The notes beneath the pieces are model-generated. The model was not told where the DNA came from. It searched no databases and saw only the letters and a program-made list of their open reading frames with translations. DNA of 8,343 nucleotides from the NCBI GenBank assembly GCA_902803125.1, contig CADCOZ010000014.1, positions 1-8,343 on the forward strand, written 5' to 3'. Source of the stretch: an uncultured Ruminococcus sp. (lineage in GTDB: Bacteria; Bacillota; Clostridia; Oscillospirales; Acutalibacteraceae). Shown here piece after piece: positions 1 to 5,712 of the stretch. Every line of letters begins with the position of its first letter. The stretch's first letter is position 1. Position numbers and translations under genes: made by a program.

Positions 1-2365
1 CGTTCTTTTCTTCGTCCGTCATCATTCGTTCGGTGCCGTCACTGTTGATGATGTAGGCATCGAGTGCTGTCAGGTTGATTTGCTGTGTGCCGTTCTGGAC
101 ATCAATCAAGCCCTTATCGTCAATGCGGATACCCTTGATGCCGTGGAACTTATTAACCTTCCGCTCCACATCGCTGAGCTTATCATAATAAGCCACTTGG
201 TCATAGTAGTGAATGTCAGCGATGGTATACGGCGGAACCTCAATAGAAGCAATCGTTTCCTGTCCGTATTCCACCGGAGTGCCGTAATCGCTTCGGATAT
301 AGGCCGCAGGAATGGTCATATTCGGCTGTAGGTACTGGCTGTAGTTGGTAACAAACTCATACCTTGAGGTATTGATGCGGCTGACGGTGTAGGTGCCGGG
401 TTCCACTTCAATCATGCCGTAGGAATTAACTCCAAACAGCTGTTCAGAAGCAGGCGTGTTGCCGGTGTATTCATAATACCAGCCGTTGAAGGCACCATTT
501 CCAAAGACATCTACACTGGTAATCTGAGACTGATTATTGACAGTCAGTGCCACCACGATTTCCTTACCATTGGATTTGGGGGTAATTGTGCCGGATTCAT
601 TATAGTAACCCGTCTGCTGGATTTTGAAGATAAAGGTCGGGCAGCCCCATTCATTCGGCCGCAGTTCATTGATATGCTCCCACAGCATGAGATAGGCTGG
701 CATCTTCTCGTCTTTACAGGTCACTTCCTGAAGCGTTTCACAGTTATTTCTGCCTACCGCAAAAGATACCCGATTGTTGGTAACGCGGAGTGCATTATAA
801 TTGCTGTTATCCCATGTACCAATATCCTTATCCGCATAAAGGGAACCGGACGGCGTGGAATACTCCTCGAAGTAGTAATTGCCCCAAGGCAGATTCTCTA
901 CATAGATGTGGCTTTCACTGTCTGTCACGACAGTCTTAAAGTTATCGCCGCCCAACTCAACATTGTAGTAAACAAAGCTGATGTCGTCACCATTTACCGT
1001 AACCTCCCAAACGTGGTTATCATCCTCGTCCAATTCCGACAGCATGGACTGGAGTTCCGCTTTTTGCTTATCGGTTTGTTCATCGTCCGGCAGTACCACA
1101 TAGTATTCGGATTTGCCTGCCTTCTTTGCCAAACGGTAATACAGCGGATGCTGGGCATCGTCCGTTTCCTTTGCCAGCTTGAAGCCATAGCCTGCCCCCA
1201 GTTTTTCTCCGATATCGACAGTACCGGCGGCTTCCTTGGCTGTCTTGGTCAGTCTGACCTGACCCGGCAGAGGTGTATCCATCGCAGAGGTAATATAGGT
1301 GGCCAGTTCTGCTTCATCTGCCCCTACGGTAAAGGTCGGCAGAATCTCGGTGTCAATCTGGTAACCGTATGGTGCCACAACTTCCTTCCAGTAGTAACTG
1401 CCCCACTTCTTGACCCTTACCTGTGTGACAGCTTCATTCTGAATGTCGCTGAACACATGGTCAAGATATTCGGTATCTACCGTTTCGGGAATATAGGTGG
1501 CGGGGTTCGTTTCGTCAAAGGTTTGTCCTTCGGCGGTCTGCGGCTTGAGCCAGAGTATCTTGCGGGTCAGACCGTCATAACCGGTTTCGATGGTCGCTAA
1601 ATGCAGATCCTCCGAAGCGGTTTCAATGACGGGTTCGTCAGGCTCTTCGGTTTCCTGCTTGTTCAGCAGTTCCAGACGGTAGCTCGGTACATTCAGGTTG
1701 CTCCACTGCATACTGTCGTCACCCGGATAGCCTGCCGTCAGCACATAGCCCTTATCGTTATCGGCAATCACGTCTGCCTTGCGAACAAAGCGGTAAATGC
1801 CGTCTGCGGTCAGCTTCTTGATTTCGGAATGCCGCTCGTAGTTATGCGGATTGGTCGGCGTTCCCTTGCCAGTGCCGTTATTGAGCTGGAAGTACTCCGC
1901 ACCGGTCGGCACCTTAATGCGGTAAACCGTGTCGCCGTCATAAGAAGCCGTCAGCTGGTCAAGCACATACCCCGGTGTTGTGTTGCCGACAGGCGTATTT
2001 CCTGCCGCATCGCTGTAGAAGGTAATGTGCAGGTCGTCCAATACATACCGGTCATCTATATCGGTGTTGAGCAGGTTCTTCGTGCCGTTATTGACAATAA
2101 AGATGTATTTATCTTCTGTCGAATACTCCGCAGTAGCCGCAGAAGCCTTCACGGTACCCGTCAGGCTGATAGCCGCTGTTGTCTGCTCACCATAGGCGGT
2201 CGGTGTGTTAGTGGTGCTGTAGTTATAACCGCTCTGATAAGCGACTGCCTGTGTAATGGTGCGGTTGGTATCCGATGTACCATCATTAAAGATAACATAC
2301 CGATACTTGCCGTTCTCACTGGTCGGCGGCTGGAAGACATACACCGTTTGACCGCTTTTATTACA
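1..2365 (-). CDS. Downstream segment of the giant adhesin: end of CBM26-like module, repeat module and CnaB domains (both ends partial)
   Basis: The minus-strand frame whose codons begin at 2356, 2353 ... 4 has no stop before the window edge: 785 codons from AGC 2356 to AAC 4-2. In this frame a TAG lies just upstream at 2368-2366. The first possible start is GTG 2344, but the segment is a continuation of the middle frame rather than a new gene. Residues 1-50 complete the CBM26-like module (QTVYVFQPP, YRYVIFNDGTSDTNR). Residues 78-190 are a fifth copy of the FYD/NNG module (LHITFYSD, IKVPTGAEYFQLNNG). Residues 310-336 hold a CnaB closing half (KKWGSYYWKEVVAPYGYQID). Residues 366-509 are a full CnaB domain (VRLTK371, then WGNYYFEEYSTPSG). 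Residues 571-665 are a CnaB-like domain with PTFIFKI and VEPGTYTVSRINTSRYEF. The remainder, to TDEEKN, is unrecognised. Any anchor would lie beyond position 1. Confidence 0.75.
362..646 (-). other. CnaB-like terminal stalk domain
   Basis: CPTFIFKIQQTG, then EIVVALTVNNQSQI, and MIEVEPGTYTVSRINTSRYE resemble the PTF-x-F-x-I ... P-G-T-Y-T-V-x-x-x-x-x-x-R-Y domain found near the C-terminal part of many large clostridial CnaB proteins. There is no clear E-P-GY pair, so an isopeptide bond cannot be predicted. The following 120 residues to the window edge (including KFHGIKGIRIDDKG) are unrecognised. Confidence 0.5.
830..1261 (-). other. SpaA/CnaB isopeptide domain
   Basis: GQVRLTKTAKEAAGTV opens with the predicted lysine, GAGYGFKLAKE is the second strand, and ENLPWGNYYFEEYSTPSGSL closes with the predicted Glu. 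A long insertion with a Lys/Glu/Asp-rich helix-like stretch (DEQTDKQKAELQSMLSELDE) lies in the middle. Confidence 0.7.
1349..1429 (-). other. Closing half of a split CnaB domain
   Basis: TQVRVKKWGSYYWKEVVAPY with GYQID is a typical last part of a CnaB domain, with Glu at 1384-1382 before A-P-Y-G-Y. In the preceding 90 residues (SEDLHLATIETGYDG and following) I see no convincing K-x-D opening strand. It may pair with the orphan opening half at 5973-5893, about 1,520 codons earlier, or have a degenerate local opening strand. Confidence 0.5.
1787..2125 (-). repeat. FYD/NNG repeat module, copy 5
   Basis: STEDKYIFIVNNG opens the copy, then LDDLHITFYSDAAGNTP, TTPGYVLDQL, YRIKVPTGAEYFQLNNG, and an end element IKKLTADGIYRFVRKADV. 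It is in the -1 frame after the break and ends the array. The next residues (PEEPDEPVI-like acidic/Pro linker) lead to the CnaB part. Confidence 0.6.
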
Positions 2366-5300
2366 CTACCAGAATATGATGGAGACAAACCAGGCCATCC
2401 TGTATTAGCAGAATTAGTACCACCCCATAAATGAACATAACAATTATTCCAACCATTTCCTGGATTTTCAAAATATATCCAATCACCTGTAACAGTAGCA
2501 GTGGTTGTAATACCATATTCCGGATGATACACACAGCTGCGGCCATAATAGTTGGAAGCATTTAGTCCGGTATATTCCGAACGATTTGTTTCACTTTCGT
2601 TTTCAGAGAAAATAACATTTGAATAATCACCCGGAACGTCACACCAATACAAATTCGTTGTGGAATCATATGCCATGGTATATCCACCATTATTCCAAGC
2701 CGGATTGCCTCCAGAACCACCATAGAAATATGCTTTAATGGGAGTACTCCAATTCGTATGGGAGTTATCAAACCAAATACGATTGTTAGCCGGACCGTAT
2801 GTATTTTCTCCCTCCGTCCAACTGTAAGTAACATTATTACTGTTGGTCGCATAGAGTACCGGCAGAGGACTGGGAACATTCGCAATATTTTCGGATACCG
2901 CCGTCACGGATGCCGCTTTGAATTCGGCCGCATCGGACGAGAATACCTGATCATCCGGAACATTCGAGGTAACCTCTTCGTTGTCCGGCATGGTGTAGAC
3001 GGGTCTTTCCGTAAAGAGCGGATAGAACCGTTCAAGGCTGTTGCTGTCGGTGATGCGATACTGCATACCGCCGAGCGTATAGTCCTGTCTGGCCCATGCC
3101 ATCTTGCGGCGAAGTGTGAAGATATCGCCGCTGATATGCTTGGTGGAGGTTGCTTCTGTGGCGGCATCATAGATCTTGAAGCTGGCCGCACCGTATGGAA
3201 TGGTTACCGTGTACCAGTGACCAGCCGCCAGCGGTTCGGTGGTGGATTTACCGTCCACGGGAAGGACACCGTTTGCAAGGTCGGTTTCCGTAACCAGTGA
3301 CAGCTCACCAACATACTTGACAGTAACTCCCTGTGTCAACACTTGATTATCCGCATCATAGAACGTGACGTGCATATTCGCCCAATCCGTGTTGTTGCTG
3401 TAAACAAGGTCAAGGCTGTCGCCGCGTTTATCATACGTTTCATCGTTGGGATAGGTAATTCCCGTTGATTGTACCGTATAGGTCGGCCAATCCAATGTCA
3501 GGGTACTGTTGCTGAGGGTAAAGTACATACTGCCGGTGGTGAAATCTTCTGCTGTGCCGGTGGTTTCGGTTGTCAGCCTGAAGATATCGTGCTTTGTGGT
3601 GCCGCCGTCAATGCTGAACTGTGCCGCACCAACCGGAATAGACTTTCTGACCCATGCCAAGCCGTCTTGATTTTCCAGCTTCAGACCGACTGCGGGCGTA
3701 CCGATAGCCTGTCCGTCAGAATCATAGAAACGGAACTGCACGGCATACAGAGTGGCCGCATCTGCAATAGAACTTCTCAGGTAGATATAATCCCCTCTGG
3801 CGGCGTAATCGAGGTTTTCTGTCGGTGTGCCTCCCAGTGAAATAACCTGCTGTGAGGTTGTGAAGTGCGGTTCGGTCTGTGTCAATACATTGGCATCAGT
3901 CAGGGTATAGACCATGCCGCCCTTCGTGTAGTCAGACTTGTCATCTGGTTCGGTGGTCGTGGACAGCCGCAGAATCGGCTTCTTTGAGGTGGAATGATTA
4001 TAACTGCCGCTCTTGTTACTGCCGTTGTTCAGTGAGAACGAAGCGGCATTACTCGGAATCGGTGCGTTATAGTACCAATAGCCGCCCTGTGTGCCGGAAT
4101 AGTTCATCAGATAGCCGGAGCCGCTCTTCTGACCAATCAAAGCACCGCCCGCATCATAGAACAATACATGAATATCGTCCCACGTGCTGTTCGGATTGAC
4201 TCTGACATAGAGATAGTCGCCTCGTTTGGTGAAAGATGCCGTGGAATTCTGGCTGTGCATCTTGACCTGGAAGGAACCGCTGGCATTGTACAGTTCGCCT
4301 TCATGGTAGCTGATAACCTTTGTCTGGTTGCCGCCCAGATAGTAGTAGCCGTCACTGAAAAGCACCTTATCATAGAGAATTTCTCTGTCGCCGAGCGGAC
4401 AGCGGAACCGATAAACGGTCTTGCCGTTACGAACAAAGGTGCTGTCCGGCTGAACGGTATAGCCGTAAACTGTTCCGGCATTGTTTTCAGCCATACCCGC
4501 CGCCGTAACGCCGGGATAGACAGAATAGATGGCTCTCATCCAGTTGTCGGTTCTGAGGTCGCCGCCGCTGTAGAAGTACGCATAGACATTACTCTTCCAG
4601 TAGTCCGGCTTCTCAAAATAGATGTAGTCATAATCACTGGTCAGTTCAAAGTCGGGGTCATAATTGAGGTACAGACTTCTGTTGCCGTTGTAGGCCTTGA
4701 TGAAGTTATCACCCCAATAGGTGACAGCACCGTTTTGAATATTATTGGAATCGCTGAGCATGAAGTAGTTGCCGTAGTTCCGCATTTTCTTCCATGTATC
4801 CCAGTTGGCACAGCCTTCATGGTGCAGTTCCGTAATTTGGGTGTAGTATTTGAAGCCCTGACTGCCGGTTACGCCGTTGTTCACACGGAAATAGACCGCA
4901 TCCTTCGGAATGGTCAGTTCATAGGTCAGATAACCGTTGATTCTGTACTCATTGTTCGCATAGGCATAGGGTTCCATCAAATAGCCGGGGAACTTCTGGT
5001 GTATCGGGTTCCTATTGCTGTCAAAGAACTCGATATGAATGTTATGCCAAACCTTCTTGGAATTACAGTGGAAGATAATCTTCTGGGCGGTCGGCTCATA
5101 CTTTTCAGCCTGTTTCAAGCCTGTTGTCACCGTGTTGGTGTTGGAAGTGTACTTGCGGTGATCCTGTCCGTCAGGAGCAGAAATGCTAATGTTGCTGTTG
5201 GTCTGCGGATCCCTCACACTGGTTCCCCAGTAGGTTGACCAATGTGTACCGGATACCGGTGCATTCCAATGACAATGACGGTCATTCTGGTAATCGTAAG

Positions 5301-5706
5301 TACCGCAGCCGGTCTTTTGGTATACATCGCCCAGCTGATACTCAATCAAAGCTGTGGTTCTGAGGTAGTATCTGACATTGTTGCCGACATTCTCACACAA
5401 GCAGAAACGTACATACTTGTAGCCGTCCGGCGGCTGAATCTTCCAGATAACCGTATTATAAGAACCGTTCCAATCCACAAAACGCTCCCACAAATTAAAT
5501 TCCTTATAACCGGAACCGTCTGCCTTGGTGAACTGTGCCGTAATCACATACTTATGGTCATAGAAGATTTCTTCTGCCTGACCATAGTTGTTCGTAGCGA
5601 ACCATGTGTTGATCCATGAATGATACCAGTTGCCGGGATCTCTGTCACTGGTGGCACCTGTGTTGTAATCACGGAAGTAGATGTAATCATTGTCGGTTCT
5701 CGGCAA
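2161..5706 (-). CDS. Middle segment of the giant adhesin: CBM26-like and FYD/NNG repeat modules (frameshifted tail)
   Basis: This 1,181-codon frame lies in the same frame as the upstream segment, just after its TGA. The first available start is TTG at 5706. It has no properly spaced ribosome site (a GAGG lies 14 bases away), so it is probably not a real start and the stretch is a continuation. Residues 1-1117 are meaningful. A cysteine-bearing aromatic module lies at about 5-165, and CBM26-like modules at 357-475, 975-1062 and 1072 onward. Copies of a second module (FYD ... IPxxAxxF..NNG) lie at about 203-292, 494-602, 636-732 and 760-886. A linker at about 900-965 (EVTSNVPDD, IANVPSPLPV) precedes the last pair of CBM26-like modules. 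Residues 1118-1181 are Arg/Ser/Pro-rich out-of-frame readthrough ending at 2161, not natural protein. The meaningful sequence continues in the -1 frame from 2356. Family knowledge suggests alpha-glucan binding; the sequence alone does not prove it. Confidence 0.7.
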   Translation of the reverse strand: MPRTDNDYIYFRDYNTGATSDRDPGNWYHSWINTWFATNNYGQAEEIFYDHKYVITAQFTKADGSGYKEFNLWERFVDWNGSYNTVIWKIQPPDGYKYVRFCLCENVGNNVRYYLRTTALIEYQLGDVYQKTGCGTYDYQNDRHCHWNAPVSGTHWSTYWGTSVRDPQTNSNISISAPDGQDHRKYTSNTNTVTTGLKQAEKYEPTAQKIIFHCNSKKVWHNIHIEFFDSNRNPIHQKFPGYLMEPYAYANNEYRINGYLTYELTIPKDAVYFRVNNGVTGSQGFKYYTQITELHHEGCANWDTWKKMRNYGNYFMLSDSNNIQNGAVTYWGDNFIKAYNGNRSLYLNYDPDFELTSDYDYIYFEKPDYWKSNVYAYFYSGGDLRTDNWMRAIYSVYPGVTAAGMAENNAGTVYGYTVQPDSTFVRNGKTVYRFRCPLGDREILYDKVLFSDGYYYLGGNQTKVISYHEGELYNASGSFQVKMHSQNSTASFTKRGDYLYVRVNPNSTWDDIHVLFYDAGGALIGQKSGSGYLMNYSGTQGGYWYYNAPIPSNAASFSLNNGSNKSGSYNHSTSKKPILRLSTTTEPDDKSDYTKGGMVYTLTDANVLTQTEPHFTTSQQVISLGGTPTENLDYAARGDYIYLRSSIADAATLYAVQFRFYDSDGQAIGTPAVGLKLENQDGLAWVRKSIPVGAAQFSIDGGTTKHDIFRLTTETTGTAEDFTTGSMYFTLSNSTLTLDWPTYTVQSTGITYPNDETYDKRGDSLDLVYSNNTDWANMHVTFYDADNQVLTQGVTVKYVGELSLVTETDLANGVLPVDGKSTTEPLAAGHWYTVTIPYGAASFKIYDAATEATSTKHISGDIFTLRRKMAWARQDYTLGGMQYRITDSNSLERFYPLFTERPVYTMPDNEEVTSNVPDDQVFSSDAAEFKAASVTAVSENIANVPSPLPVLYATNSNNVTYSWTEGENTYGPANNRIWFDNSHTNWSTPIKAYFYGGSGGNPAWNNGGYTMAYDSTTNLYWCDVPGDYSNVIFSENESETNRSEYTGLNASNYYGRSCVYHPEYGITTTATVTGDWIYFENPGNGWNNCYVHLWGGTNSANTGWPGLSPSYSGSVIKAVKRCMSSSRRPVRTASIGMLSLMMVHRIPTAPLHRQSLIRAVITTAPLTHRPPMVSRQQRLSA
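2207..2493 (-). other. CBM26-like module split by the frameshift
   Basis: The first half reads GDWIYFENPGNGWNNCYVHL, then WGGTNSANTGWPGLSPSY in the middle frame. The second half reads QTVYVFQPPTSENGKYRY, then VIFNDGTSDTNR in the -1 frame. VIFNDGTSDTNRT lines up with VIFSENESETNRS of the preceding module, confirming that one domain spans the frame change. The repaired junction would read SGSVIKSGQTVYVF. Confidence 0.6.
2356..2359 (-). other. -1 frameshift point at a four-A run
   Basis: The minus strand reads GTA ATA AAA GCG GTC in the middle frame, while sense continues as AGC GGT CAA ACG GTG from 2356. A TAG in the -1 frame at 2368-2366 and loss of sense after residue 1117 restrict the change to about 2365-2355. 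Adding one A to the run restores V-I-K-S-G and full continuity. Confidence 0.8.
2521..2784 (-). other. CBM26-like module, first of the C-proximal pair
   Basis: ANNRIWFDNSHTNWSTPIKAYF, then GGSGG, NNGGYTMAYD, LYWCDVPGDYSNVIFSENES and ETNRSEYTG. The pattern I-W-F-(D/E)-N..W..-Y-x-Y-GG...W...Y....P...VIF is that of CBM26-type modules. The coding DNA is AT-rich with many AT-ending codons, unlike the flanks. It is followed by a short ATGITTTATV-like Thr linker and a second module. Confidence 0.55.
3049..3429 (-). repeat. FYD/NNG repeat module, copy 4
   Basis: RGDSLDLVYSNNTDWANMHV, TFYDADNQVLTQGV, VTIPYGAASFKIYDA, GDIFTLRRK and the end DYTLGGMQYRITDSNSL. It is longer than copies 1-3 because of an insertion of about 25 residues (VTETDLANGVLPVDGKS) between the FYD strand and the IP motif. 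Confidence 0.65.
3511..3801 (-). repeat. FYD/NNG repeat module, copy 3
   Basis: ARGDYIYLRSS, then YAVQFRFYDSDGQAIG, RKSIPVGAAQFSIDGG, IFRLTTETTG, and the end DFTTGSMYFTLSNSTL. It joins copy 4 through a short linker (YPNDETYDK). The NNG is replaced by DGG. Confidence 0.65.
3901..4227 (-). repeat. FYD/NNG repeat module, copy 2
   Basis: RGDYLYVRVNPNSTWDDIHV opens the copy, followed by LFYDAGGALIGQ, GYLMNYSG, YYNAPIPSNAASFSLNNG. It ends with the trailing element DYTKGGMVYTLTDANVL. This copy shows the complete pattern: R-G-D-Y-(L/I)-Y opening, FYD strand, IP..A..F..NNG, then a G-G-M-x-Y-x-(L/I)-T-D-x-N-x-L end. Confidence 0.65.
4282..4638 (-). other. CBM26-like aromatic module
   Basis: YIYFEKPDYWKSNVYAYFYSGG matches the start of CBM26-type starch-binding modules (Y-x-F-x-(N/K)-P...W...Y-A-Y-x-Y). 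Later VYRFRCPLGD and DKVLFSDGYYYLGGNQT correspond to the 'Y...P......VIF..G' part. It is one of three modules of this type in the window. Binding of alpha-glucan is inferred from resemblance alone. Confidence 0.5.
4831..5100 (-). repeat. FYD/NNG repeat module, copy 1
   Basis: The copy carries VWHNIHIEFFDSNRNP, PGYLMEPY, YELTIPKDAVYFRVNNG. It aligns best with copy 2, sharing W-x-(N/D)-I-H-(I/V)-x-F-(F/Y)-D, GYLM, IP..A..F and NNG. It is followed by YGNYFMLSDSNNIQNG, a variant of the trailing element seen after the other copies. The fold is unknown; a beta-sandwich carbohydrate-binding module is plausible. Confidence 0.6.
5212..5694 (-). other. Aromatic, cysteine-containing module (CBM26-related?)
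   Basis: The module begins NDYIYFRDYN, like the other aromatic modules (DYIYFEKP, DWIYFENP), and is very rich in Trp and Tyr: NWYHSWINTW, NLWERFVDW, HWSTYWG. It is distinguished by FCLCENVG, TGCGTYDY and DRHCHWN, four cysteines and two flanking histidines within about 45 residues. Exposed aromatics fit sugar stacking. The family assignment is tentative. Confidence 0.4.
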
Positions 5707-5709
5707 AAT

Positions 5710-5712
5710 TCA
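5710..5712 (-). other. Single in-frame TGA interrupting the giant reading frame
   Basis: The codons read GAG GAT ACC TCA TGA ATT TTG CCG AGA ACC GAC, giving EDTS-stop-ILPRTDNDYIYF. The frame is open for at least 877 codons before and 1,118 meaningful codons after. The base after the stop is A. The stop falls in the linker just before the first array module. One base change from TGG, CGA or GGA would explain it. Confidence 0.9.

Larger units (their letters stand above)
2356..2860. other. AT-rich patch with distinct codon use
   Basis: By hand count 2361-2880 is about 40% GC (the first 160 bases about 36%), while 2161-2220 is 57% and 3001-3060 is 52%. Codons inside favour A/T endings (AAT, GGT, TCA, CCT, TTA, ATA, TTT); flanking codons favour CTG, ACC, GGC and CCG. 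The left edge is sharp and coincides with the frameshift; the right edge is gradual. A recombined foreign module is a reasonable reading. Confidence 0.6.

Noticed and set aside
2161..2355. Last 64 codons of the middle frame as natural protein
   Set aside because: They are Arg/Ser/Pro-rich without motifs, whereas the -1 frame over the same DNA completes a recognisable module and goes on for 785 codons.
674..2434. Long plus-strand open frames (308 and 277 codons), and others at 4168-5238 and 6697-7674
   Set aside because: They are antisense to minus-strand frames with clear domain motifs, have no family resemblance or ribosome sites, and are rich in Ile/Val/Arg/Cys as expected for the reverse complement of this codon use.
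5704..5706. TTG as a real start of a second gene, or TGA/ATG overlap (ATGA) as translational coupling
   Set aside because: The overlapping ATG is in another frame and stops after eight codons. The TTG has a purine-rich site 14 bases away, too far, and no signal peptide follows.
5660..5712. Selenocysteine or an alternative code for the TGA
   Set aside because: I see no stable stem-loop at the expected distance after the TGA, and 53 TGG codons against one TGA speak against TGA being a normal sense codon.
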